Part shown: piece after piece, positions 1 through 5,914 of the stretch | Layout: each line of letters starts with the position of its first letter | Numbering within the stretch: the stretch's first letter is position 1 | NCBI GenBank assembly: GCA_021794705.1 | Contig: JAJYQH010000143.1 | Location: 1-6,410 of the forward strand | Reading direction: 5' to 3' | Length of the DNA stretch: 6,410 bases | Source of the DNA: Actinomycetes bacterium | Lineage (GTDB): Bacteria > Actinomycetota > Actinomycetes > Propionibacteriales > Propionibacteriaceae | The notes under the pieces: generated by a model | The model's database searches: none | Told to the model about the DNA's origin: nothing | Seen by the model: only the letters and a program-made list of their open reading frames with translations | Program-made: the position numbers and the translations under genes

Positions 1-1
1 C

Positions 2-349
2 GACAACGTCTATCTCGGCGGGGCCCGGCCCTACCAGCGGGAAGACGGCGCCCTCACCAGTCCGGACGACCCGGCGCTCGCCGTCCAGGACGACGGTGGC
101 CGCGTCGAGGTGCGGATCACCCTCCCTGAAGGCTTCACCGCGCACCGGATCCCGGTGGTGACCACCGCCGACCTCGGTCGCGTGCGGATGGTGGACGCCG
201 ATTTCGAGGCGCCCGACGGCTCGGCCCTGCGGCTCGACACCGACCTCCTCGGCGAGACGGCGGCCCCGGACGCCGTCGCCGGCCCCCTCGCGGCGCTCGG
301 CGACGGCGTCAACACCGTGACCGTCTGGGAGGCTCTCGGACGCCGGTAG
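2..349 (+). CDS. Partial CDS (3' end): unrecognised protein, possibly the C-terminus of a parallel beta-helix protein
   Basis: The frame is open from base 2 to a TAG at 347-349, giving the last 115 residues; the start lies left of the window. The segment begins DNVYLGGARPY and continues into SPDDPALAV, then alternates short beta-prone stretches (VEVRITL, HRIPVVTTADLG) with Asp/Gly-rich turns and ends VTVWEALGRR. The N-x-Y-x-GG pattern followed by an Asp/Pro-rich turn resembles the rungs of secreted right-handed parallel beta-helix (pectate-lyase-like) proteins. The residues after it would then form a small C-terminal beta domain. This family call is inference from style, not a firm motif match, and no catalytic residues are visible. 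A GTG at 110 could act as an internal start but would cut off in-frame coding sequence. The gene ends 17 bp from the convergent helD stop. Confidence 0.7.
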   Translation, partial: DNVYLGGARPYQREDGALTSPDDPALAVQDDGGRVEVRITLPEGFTAHRIPVVTTADLGRVRMVDADFEAPDGSALRLDTDLLGETAAPDAVAGPLAALGDGVNTVTVWEALGRR

Positions 350-369
350 GCCCAGCCGCGCGGGGCTCA
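350..369. terminator. Weak GC-rich hairpin between convergent genes
   Basis: The gap between the two convergent stops contains AGCC (354-357) and GGCT (364-367), able to form a 4-bp stem with a 6-base loop. The 8-bp palindrome CCGCGCGG (356-363) overlaps it. No T tract follows on either strand, so it is not a classical intrinsic terminator. It may help end transcription from both sides, but the call rests mainly on position. Confidence 0.22.
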
Positions 370-2412
370 GCCGAGCTCGGGGGGCAGGTCGTCGGCGTGC
401 ACGATCCGCAGCGACATGACCGCCCGGGTGAGGCAGACGTAGAGGCGGCGCAGCCCGGTCTCGCGGTCGGGCTCGCCCGCGACGATCCGGGCCGGCTCGA
501 CGAGCACGACGTGGTCGAACTCGAGGCCCTTCGCCAGGGTCGCGGGCACGAGGTCGAGCCGGTGCAGTCCCCGCACCTCGTCCTCGACGTGGTGGTGCTC
601 CAGCCCGGCCCGGTCGAGGACGCCGGCGGCCTCGGCGACGAGGTCGTCGGGCACGATCAGCCCCACCGTTCCCTCGACCTCGAGCGCCTCGCGGCACTGG
701 GCGACCACGGGGGCGAGCGGGTCGGCTTCCCGGTGGACCGTGAGCAGCCCCCGGTCGTGCCGGATCGCGTACGGTGCCCGGAGCCCGGGCGCGATGGACG
801 GCAGCAGTCGGGCGGCGTAGTCGAGCACCTCGCCCGGCACGCGGAACCCTTCGACCAGCTCGCTGAGGGTGGCCCCCGGATGCCCGACGTGGCGCAGCGC
901 CGACGCCCAGTCGCGGCTGGCCCACGGCGTGGTGGCCTGGGCCAGGTCGCCGAGCAGCGTGACCGACCCGGTGCTCGCCCGGCGACCCACCGCCCGGAGC
1001 TGCATGGCCGACAGGTCCTGGGCCTCGTCGACGATGACGTGGCCGAGGCTGCCGGTGCGCTCGAGCAGGTCGCCGAGCTCGTCGACGAGCACGAGGTCGG
1101 CCAGGGTCCAGCGCATGGCCCCCGGCGTCCGTGCCCGGCCCCCCGACTGCAGTAGCCGCTGCTCCTCGTCGTTGAGGACGCCGTCCGCGCACCCCGCCAG
1201 GAACGCCGGGTCGGTGAGCAGCCGGTGGGCGAGCTTCACGGCGTCCAGCTTGGGCCAGCACGCGGCCGCCAGCTGCTTCACCACGGCGGTGCGCGCCACC
1301 CGGTCCTGCACCCGGTCATCGGTGGTCTCGCCGGCGGCCTCCATCCGCAGCAGCACCAGGTGGGCCAGCCGCTGCGGAAGCAGCTGCCGGCCGGCCTCGT
1401 AGCGCACCCCGCGCTCGACCAGCGCGGCCACCGCCGAGGCGACCGCGGGCACCGGCACCCGCCACTGGCGGTGCCCGATCGGCACGACGAGCATGGACGC
1501 CGGCTCGCTCACGTGACCCCACACCGCCCGGCGGCACACCTCGGCCATCCGGGCGTCGCCCTTGAGCACGGCCACGGCGGGGGAGTCGGTGCCGCGCGGG
1601 GTGAGCCCGGTCGCACGGGAGACCAGTGACTCGATCGTGTCGTGGGCCGCGTCGATCTCGCCCAGGGCCGGGAGGACGTCGGCGATGTAGCCGAGGAACG
1701 ACCGGTTCGGCCCGATGACGAGGACGCCGGCACGCGAGAGCTGCTCGCGGAACTGGTAGAGCAGCCAGGCCGCGCGGTGCAGGCCCACCGCGGTCTTGCC
1801 GGTGCCCGGAGCACCCTGGATGGCGAGCGAGGTGGCGAGGTCGGTGCGCACCAGCACGTCCTGGTCGGGCTGGATGGTGGCGACGATGTCGCGCATGGGC
1901 CCGGTGCGCGGCCGTTCGATCTCGGAGCGGAGGATGTCGGAGACGTGCTCGTCGCCGGCGGGTGCGCCGGCGAGCGGCTCGTCCTCGAAGGCGGTGAGCT
2001 CGCCGTGCTGGAACCCGAAGCGGCGGCGCAGCGAGCAGCCCATCGGCTCGGCCGGCCGGGCCCGGTAGAAGGGCAGGCTCATCGGCGCCCGCCAGTCCAT
2101 GACGAGCGGCTCGCCGCCCGCCTCGCCCGAGACGTGCCGGCGTCCGATGTGGAACACCTCGTCGGCCTCCGCCCCCGCGGCCCGGGCGTACTCGAGCCGG
2201 CCGAAGAACAGCGGGATGTCGGGGTCGACCTCGAGCTCGGCCATCCGCCGGAAGAGCATCTGCCGGAGGTACTGGGTGCTCACCGAGTTGCCGCCGACCG
2301 CCCCCTGCCAGTCCTCCGACTCGGCGCGCATCCGCCGGAGCGCCTCCCGGGAGGCGGCGAGGTGGGCGCGTTCGGCGGCCAGGACGGTTGAGGCGGGATC
2401 GGGCGTGGGCAT
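367..2412 (-). CDS. helD: HelD-family UvrD/Rep-like ATPase that recycles stalled RNA polymerase
   Basis: Encodes 681 aa. Family members are superfamily 1 ATPases that bind core RNA polymerase, push open its channels and release nucleic acid; some actinobacterial relatives protect against rifamycins. Visible elements in order: charged helical N-terminus (about 10-75); HelD signature DWRAP (106-110) before PFYRA; Walker A GAPGTGKT (200-207); motif Ia region VIGPNRSFLGY (232-242); a large insert (about 270-450), where the RNAP-binding arm of HelD lies; Walker B VDEAQD (461-466); motif III LLGDLAQ (486-492) followed by TTPW; FRVP (523-526); motif V AKGLEFDHV (627-635); motif VI YVCLTRA (658-664). 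All ATPase motifs are intact. It is somewhat shorter than the 730-780 aa HelD proteins of Mycobacterium and Bacillus and fits the actinobacterial class with a short N-terminal arm. I chose the ATG at 2410-2412 because GGAGGAGA lies just upstream. An in-frame ATG at 2550 would add 46 unlikely residues across the divergent promoter region. HelD rather than the rifamycin-induced HelR subtype is favoured because the N-terminus differs from the HelR I recall and no rifamycin-associated element is visible. Confidence 0.94.
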   Translation of the reverse strand: MPTPDPASTVLAAERAHLAASREALRRMRAESEDWQGAVGGNSVSTQYLRQMLFRRMAELEVDPDIPLFFGRLEYARAAGAEADEVFHIGRRHVSGEAGGEPLVMDWRAPMSLPFYRARPAEPMGCSLRRRFGFQHGELTAFEDEPLAGAPAGDEHVSDILRSEIERPRTGPMRDIVATIQPDQDVLVRTDLATSLAIQGAPGTGKTAVGLHRAAWLLYQFREQLSRAGVLVIGPNRSFLGYIADVLPALGEIDAAHDTIESLVSRATGLTPRGTDSPAVAVLKGDARMAEVCRRAVWGHVSEPASMLVVPIGHRQWRVPVPAVASAVAALVERGVRYEAGRQLLPQRLAHLVLLRMEAAGETTDDRVQDRVARTAVVKQLAAACWPKLDAVKLAHRLLTDPAFLAGCADGVLNDEEQRLLQSGGRARTPGAMRWTLADLVLVDELGDLLERTGSLGHVIVDEAQDLSAMQLRAVGRRASTGSVTLLGDLAQATTPWASRDWASALRHVGHPGATLSELVEGFRVPGEVLDYAARLLPSIAPGLRAPYAIRHDRGLLTVHREADPLAPVVAQCREALEVEGTVGLIVPDDLVAEAAGVLDRAGLEHHHVEDEVRGLHRLDLVPATLAKGLEFDHVVLVEPARIVAGEPDRETGLRRLYVCLTRAVMSLRIVHADDLPPELG

Positions 2413-2415
2413 GGC

Positions 2416-2423
2416 TCTCCTCC
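2416..2423 (-). promoter_or_regulatory. Strong Shine-Dalgarno site of helD
   Basis: On the minus strand this reads GGAGGAGA, followed by GCC and the ATG at 2412. The GGAGG core sits six bases from the start codon, near-ideal spacing. It decides the helD start and contrasts with the three other complete genes here, none of which has such a site. Confidence 0.85.
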
Positions 2424-2512
2424 GAGCGCTGTGCGGGTCGGGGTGGCCGCCGAGTGGGCCCGGCGGCCGACCATCCGTCGCGACGCGGGATGGCTCTGGA
2501 AGACAGCAGGCG

Positions 2513-2518
2513 ATGCTA
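2513..2518 (-). promoter_or_regulatory. Possible -10 element for helD
   Basis: Minus strand TAGCAT fits the TAnnnT actinobacterial -10 pattern, which would put the start of transcription near 2506 and give a leader of about 95 bases before the helD ATG. No convincing -35 hexamer lies 16-18 bases upstream, so this is a weak call. It is the best TAnnnT hexamer I found on this strand in the divergent region. Confidence 0.3.
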
Positions 2519-2526
2519 CTCCCAAC

Positions 2527-2539
2527 CAGGAGCGTCCTG
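2527..2539. promoter_or_regulatory. 13-bp palindrome between divergent promoters, candidate operator
   Basis: CAGGA (2527-2531), spacer GCG, TCCTG (2535-2539) is a perfect inverted repeat with 5-bp arms. Its right arm contains the TG of the extended -10 for the membrane-protein gene, and it lies where the -35 region of the proposed helD promoter would be. A dimeric regulator bound here could affect both genes. A 13-bp palindrome can also occur by chance in 140 bp, so the operator role is inference. Confidence 0.35.
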
Positions 2540-2555
2540 TTAGCGTGCACAAATG
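2538..2555 (+). promoter_or_regulatory. Extended -10 promoter with leaderless start for the membrane-protein gene
   Basis: TG at 2538-2539, one base, then TAGCGT at 2541-2546 form an extended -10 motif (TGnTAnnnT). Six bases follow, then the ATG at 2553, so transcription would begin at or next to the A of the start codon. No purine-rich Shine-Dalgarno site lies at the usual distance. Together these indicate a leaderless mRNA. No good -35 is visible, which is normal for extended -10 promoters. Confidence 0.6.
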
Positions 2556-3431
2556 CCTCGTCCCACCCTCACCCCCCGGGAAGCCGAAGCCCACCTCGTG
2601 CACCTGGGCGGCCACGCCCGGGAGACCTACCGGTGGCTGCGCCTCGGCCTGCTCGCCGCGTTGGGCGCGGTCGTGACGAGCGGACTCATCGAGTGGTCCC
2701 GCGCCCCCGGCCACTGCCTGCAGGGCTCGCTGAGCGCCTACTACTGGACGCCGGTGCGGCCGATGCTCGTCGGAGGGCTGATGGCGTTCGCCCTCGGGCT
2801 GATCGCCGTGCGGGGGAGCACCGACGCGGAGGACACCGCGCTCAACCTCGCCGGGCTGTTCGCCCCGATCGTCGCGGTGGTGCCGGTGCGTCCGAGCACC
2901 GGGTGCAGTTCCGTGCCGGAACCGGTGCTCCCGGTCGCCGCGGGCGTGGACAACAACATCCGGGCGCTGCTGGTGATCGCCGGGGTCGTCGTCGCGGCGG
3001 TGGCGGTCGCCCTTGTCCTGCACCGAGTGCGCATCGCGTCGGTCTGGACCGGGTGGGCGCTCGCGGCGGCCACCGTCGCAGGGTTCGCCGGCTGGGCCCT
3101 CGGCGCCGGGGGGACGATGGAGCCCGCGGCGCACTACGTGGCGGCCGCCGGCGTCTTCGGCTGCCTCGTGGTCGTCGTGCTCCTCAACGCCCGCTACACC
3201 CCGGGCTCGCGCCTCACGACGGTCTACCTCGCGCTGGCCGCCGCGATGGTGCTGGCGCTGCTGCTGCAGGGCCTGCACCTCCTCGTGCCCGCGTTCGGCT
3301 GGACCCTGCTCGCCACCGAGACCGCCCTCGTCGCGCTGTTCGCGGTGTTCTGGCTGGTGCAGACCCTCGAACTGTGGGACGCCGGCGTCCGCCCGGCCCG
3401 GGCGGGGGTTCAGGGCAGGTCGAGCCCCTGA
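2553..3431 (+). CDS. Uncharacterised polytopic membrane protein (about eight transmembrane helices)
   Basis: 292 aa. After a charged cytoplasmic-looking N-terminus come about eight hydrophobic segments at roughly 29-47, 69-87, 95-112, 137-156, 165-184, 193-211, 223-245 and 248-271, then a short polar tail. The loop motif SLSAYYWTP (59-67) followed by VRPMLVGG, and the patterns EDTALNLAG (93-101) and FAPIVAVVP (103-111), recall a bacterial family of unknown function whose members carry an S-[IL]-SAYY-x-T/S motif. I cannot name a Pfam family with confidence. Cys54 and Cys118 lie in the first and second long inter-helix loops and could pair in a disulfide if both are outside. No transport, enzyme or signalling motif is recognisable. 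The ATG at 2553 is supported by the leaderless promoter and begins well before the first helix. It is divergent from helD and overlaps the 3' end of the XPB gene by 22 bp on the opposite strand. Confidence 0.88.
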   Translation: MPRPTLTPREAEAHLVHLGGHARETYRWLRLGLLAALGAVVTSGLIEWSRAPGHCLQGSLSAYYWTPVRPMLVGGLMAFALGLIAVRGSTDAEDTALNLAGLFAPIVAVVPVRPSTGCSSVPEPVLPVAAGVDNNIRALLVIAGVVVAAVAVALVLHRVRIASVWTGWALAAATVAGFAGWALGAGGTMEPAAHYVAAAGVFGCLVVVVLLNARYTPGSRLTTVYLALAAAMVLALLLQGLHLLVPAFGWTLLATETALVALFAVFWLVQTLELWDAGVRPARAGVQGRSSP

Positions 3432-5065
3432 GGGATGTCGTCGGCGTCGACGATGCGGTACGAGTACCCCTGCTCGGCGAGGAACCGCTGCCGGTGGGCG
3501 GCGAACTCGGCGTCGACGGTGTCGCGGGCGACCACGGCGTAGAAGCGGGCGGTGCGGCCGTCCCCCTTCGGGCGCATCAGCCGGCCGAGCCGCTGGGCCT
3601 CCTCCTGCCGCGACCCGAACGACCCCGACACCTGGATGGCCACCTCGGCCGAGGGCAGGTCGATGGAGAAGTTGGCGACCTTGCTCACCACCAGCAGGTC
3701 GATCTCCCCGGCCCGGAACTGGCCGTACAGCTGCTCGCGCTGCCGGGTCGTCGTCGCGCCGGTGATGATCGGGCAGTCGAGGCGTCTGGCGAGGTCCTCC
3801 AGTTGGTCGACGAACTGGCCGATGACCAGAGTGGGGCGGCCGCGGTGCAGGTCGACGAGGTCGACCACCGTGCGGGTCTTGGTCTCCGCGGACGCCGCCA
3901 GCCGGTAGCGGACCTCGGCGTCGGCCACGGCGTAGGTCATCCGCTCCGACTCGTCGAGGCTCACCCGCACCTCGACGCAATCGGCGGGGGCGATCCAGCC
4001 CTGCGCCTCCATGTCCTTCCACGGGGCGTCGTAGCGCTTGGGTCCGATGAGGGAGAACACGTCGCCCTCCCGTCCGTCCTCCCGGACGAGGGTGGCGGTG
4101 AGCCCGAGCCGCCGGCGGGCCTGCAGGTCGGCGGTCTGCCGGAACACCGGCGCGGGCAGCAGGTGCACCTCGTCGTAGATGACCAGGCCCCAGTCGCGTG
4201 CGTTGAACAGTTCCAGGTGGGGCTGTACGCCCTTCCGCCGGGTGGTGAGCACCTGGTAGGTGGCCACCGTGACCGGGCGCACGTCCTTGCGCGACCCGGA
4301 GTATTCGCCGATCTCGTCGGCGGTGAGGCTGGTGCGGCGGAGCAGCTCGTCGCGCCACTGCCTCGCCGACACGGTGTTGGTGCACAGAATGAGCGTGGTG
4401 CTCCCGGCGAGCGCCATCGCGGCGGCGCCCACGACGGTCTTGCCCGCACCGCAGGGGAGCACGACGACGCCGGAGCCGCCGTGCCAGAACGACTCCGCCG
4501 CCTGTCGCTGGTAGTCGCGGAGCCGCCACCCGTCCTCGGTGAGGGAGATCGCGTGCTTCTCGCCGTCGACGTAGCCGGCGAGGTCCTCGGCCGGCCAGCC
4601 CAGCTTGAGGAGCACCTGCTTGAGGTGGCCCCGCTCGCTCGGGTGCACCGCGACCGTGTCCGCGTCGATCCGGGCGCCCAGTAGCCCCTTGACCGCGGCG
4701 CTGCGGGTCACCTCGGCGAGCACCGCGGCGTCCGTGCTGATGAGCACGAGACCGTGCACGGGGTGCTTCTCCAGCCGCAGCCGCCCGTACCGGCCCATGG
4801 TGTCGGCGATGTCGACGAGCAGGCCGGACGGCACCGGGTACTTCGACCAGGTGAGCAGCGCGTCCACGACCTGTTCGGCGTCGTGTCCGGCCGCGCGGGC
4901 GTTCCACAGGCCCAGGGGGGTGAGCCGGTAGGTGTGGATGTGCTCGGGGGCGCGCTCGAGCTCCGCGAAGGGGGCGATGGCGATCCGGCACGCGTCGGCG
5001 TCCGGGTGGTCGGCTTCGAGCAGCAGGGTGCGGTCGGACTGGACGATGAGCGGGCCGGTGGACAT
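3410..5065 (-). CDS. ercc3: XPB/ERCC3-type DNA repair helicase
   Basis: 551 aa, the usual length for actinobacterial XPB (M. tuberculosis Rv0861c type), a superfamily 2 enzyme with ATP-dependent 3'-5' unwinding activity and a presumed role in repair of damaged DNA. The N-terminal domain (about 3-130) has the family sequence GPLIVQSD and AELERAPEH. A damage-recognition-like region precedes the Q-motif area RDYQRQAA (183-190). Motor motifs: I LPCGAGKT (203-210), Ia CTNTVSARQW (228-237), II YDEVHLLP (297-304), III LTATL (322-326), the XPB hallmark RED (328-330), IV region VIGQF (414-418), V VVSKVANFSIDLP (459-471), VI QRLGRLMRPK (491-500). All key residues are intact. The ATG at 5063-5065 matches the family N-terminus and has no Shine-Dalgarno site, but has a -10-like hexamer six bases away. 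Neither an archaeal Bax1-type nuclease nor the helicase-associated partner found next to mycobacterial XPB (Rv0862c type) is adjacent. The upstream neighbour is a surface FN3 protein 42 bp away. Confidence 0.97.
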   Translation of the reverse strand: MSTGPLIVQSDRTLLLEADHPDADACRIAIAPFAELERAPEHIHTYRLTPLGLWNARAAGHDAEQVVDALLTWSKYPVPSGLLVDIADTMGRYGRLRLEKHPVHGLVLISTDAAVLAEVTRSAAVKGLLGARIDADTVAVHPSERGHLKQVLLKLGWPAEDLAGYVDGEKHAISLTEDGWRLRDYQRQAAESFWHGGSGVVVLPCGAGKTVVGAAAMALAGSTTLILCTNTVSARQWRDELLRRTSLTADEIGEYSGSRKDVRPVTVATYQVLTTRRKGVQPHLELFNARDWGLVIYDEVHLLPAPVFRQTADLQARRRLGLTATLVREDGREGDVFSLIGPKRYDAPWKDMEAQGWIAPADCVEVRVSLDESERMTYAVADAEVRYRLAASAETKTRTVVDLVDLHRGRPTLVIGQFVDQLEDLARRLDCPIITGATTTRQREQLYGQFRAGEIDLLVVSKVANFSIDLPSAEVAIQVSGSFGSRQEEAQRLGRLMRPKGDGRTARFYAVVARDTVDAEFAAHRQRFLAEQGYSYRIVDADDIPQGLDLP

Positions 5066-5077
5066 CCGACCAGTATC
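5063..5077 (-). promoter_or_regulatory. -10-like hexamer with leaderless start for the XPB gene
   Basis: On the minus strand GATACT (5072-5077) is followed by six bases and the ATG at 5065. It matches TATAAT at four of six positions, including the key A at -11 and T at -7. No Shine-Dalgarno sequence is present in the 42-bp gap. The spacing equals that of the two other leaderless candidates here. The -35 region (TTCGGC, at 17-base spacing) is poor. Confidence 0.5.
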
Positions 5078-5107
5078 CCCCGGGCGCGCGGACGGCCGAA
5101 ACCGCTG

Positions 5108-5404
5108 CTACAGGCCCGGGCTGGGGGCGTCGCTCGCGGTGGGAGTCGCGCTGGGGGACGCCGTGTCACCCGCCGAGGCGCTCGGGGTCGGGGTGTCGGC
5201 GGCGGACGCCGTGGCGCTCGGGGAGGGAGACCCCGAGGAGAGGCCCGACGCCGTCGCCGTGGCGGTGGGGGTGAGCGCCGCACTCGGCGTGACGGTCGAG
5301 ACGCTGCTCGCCGGTGACGACGGCGACGGGGTCGTGGACGCGGGAGCCGTGGACGCGGGGGGCGCCGGGGCTGAGGTGGCCGGCGCCGGGGGCGAGTCGG
5401 GCGG
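5108..5404 (-). repeat. Low-complexity coding segment for the Ser/Thr/Ala/Pro-rich tail
   Basis: This is the coding sequence for residues 167-264 of the FN3 protein. It is built of near-repeats of Ser-Pro, Ala-Thr and Pro-Ser codons. The clearest unit is CGTGGACGCGGG on the + strand at 5333-5344, repeated exactly at 5348-5359: a 15-bp period that keeps frame and encodes PASTA then PASTT (182-191). Such DNA is prone to slippage, so tail length may vary between strains. Confidence 0.7.
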
Positions 5405-5902
5405 CGGGATCACGTAGAGCGCCGACCACGGGCCGTACGTGCCCGTGGTGTCGACGGCGGCCACCTGGACGAGGATCGGGCTCTTGTCGCCCAGCCAGCC
5501 GAGGCGGCTGTCGAGCGTGCTGGTGGTGTCGGCGAGGAAGCCGTTGACGAGCACCCGGTAATAGCGGATGCCGGACTGGTCGACCGCCGGGTCCCAGGCG
5601 ATCGTGAAGGTGCTCATGGTGTTCGAGGCCAGGCGCAGCGAGCCGACGGCCGAGGGCGGCACCGGGGTGGGGCCCGGCTGCCACGGGGTGCGGACGGCGG
5701 CGGGGTGGGAGGGGAGCCCGGGAGCGGGCGTGGCGGTGCCGGGCACGGCCGCCTCGGCCGCTGCCCCCTTCGCCACGTCGGGCTGGGCCGAGCTCGTCCC
5801 CGGCCGCCCCGCCCCGATGAACAGGTAGGCCAGGAGGAACGCGGCCACGCCCGCCACCACGAAGCCGGCGGCGACGAGGGCACGTTCTGCACTGGTCCGC
5901 AT
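5108..5902 (-). CDS. Membrane-anchored fibronectin type III protein with mucin-like tail
   Basis: 264 aa, ending in TAG at 5108. A short basic N-terminus precedes one hydrophobic segment (about 9-30), which predicts an uncleaved anchor with the rest outside the cell. A Pro/Ala-rich linker (about 33-82) leads to one fibronectin type III-like domain (about 83-166): TFTIAWDPA with the core Trp at 103, YYRVLVNG (114-121), and VQVAAVDTTGTYGPWS (145-160), typical of strands B, C and F-G. Residues 167-264 are 85 of 98 Ser, Thr, Ala or Pro, with no Lys, Arg, Cys or aromatic residue. Such tails in actinobacterial surface proteins are often O-mannosylated and cross the cell wall. No LPxTG sorting signal or enzyme domain is present, so the function is unknown; a binding or spacer role is inference. 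The ATG is supported by the anchor position and a -10-like hexamer six bases upstream. It shares its strand with XPB but probably has its own promoter. Confidence 0.86.
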   Translation of the reverse strand: MRTSAERALVAAGFVVAGVAAFLLAYLFIGAGRPGTSSAQPDVAKGAAAEAAVPGTATPAPGLPSHPAAVRTPWQPGPTPVPPSAVGSLRLASNTMSTFTIAWDPAVDQSGIRYYRVLVNGFLADTTSTLDSRLGWLGDKSPILVQVAAVDTTGTYGPWSALYVIPPPDSPPAPATSAPAPPASTAPASTTPSPSSPASSVSTVTPSAALTPTATATASGLSSGSPSPSATASAADTPTPSASAGDTASPSATPTASDAPSPGL

Positions 5903-5914
5903 ACTTCGAGGGTA
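5900..5914 (-). promoter_or_regulatory. -10 hexamer with leaderless start for the FN3 protein gene
   Basis: On the minus strand TACCCT (5909-5914) fits the TAnnnT pattern and is followed by six bases and the ATG at 5902. No Shine-Dalgarno site is near the start. The arrangement predicts transcription starting at the A of the ATG. No clear -35 was found. Confidence 0.5.

Noticed and set aside
397..1155. 252-residue + strand frame opposite helD
   Set aside because: Antisense shadow of helD, rich in Gly, Arg, His and Glu, with no recognisable domain or ribosome binding site.
2410..2550. helD start at the upstream ATG (2550), adding 46 residues
   Set aside because: The extra residues are not typical of the family and would overlap the divergent promoter. 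The ATG at 2412 has an excellent Shine-Dalgarno site.
2413..2552. Rifamycin-associated element upstream of helD
   Set aside because: I looked for the inverted repeat associated with rifamycin-induced genes, as I remember it, and saw nothing like it on either strand. The protein N-terminus also does not look like the HelR subgroup.
2099..4684. 861-residue + strand reading frame
   Set aside because: It crosses helD, the intergenic region, the membrane-protein gene and XPB in the wrong frame or strand. The product is Arg/Pro/Gly/Ala-rich with no domain. Long antisense frames are expected at this GC content.
2280..4991. 903-residue minus-strand reading frame
   Set aside because: It covers XPB, the convergent membrane-protein gene and the helD start out of frame. 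The translation is low-complexity Arg/Ala/Gly/His and has no motif, whereas the overlapping XPB and HelD frames have complete motif sets.
4932..5417. 161-residue + strand frame with a Val/Ala/Gly/Asp-rich repetitive end
   Set aside because: It is the antisense of the Ser/Thr/Ala/Pro codons of the FN3 tail, which explains its apparent repeats.
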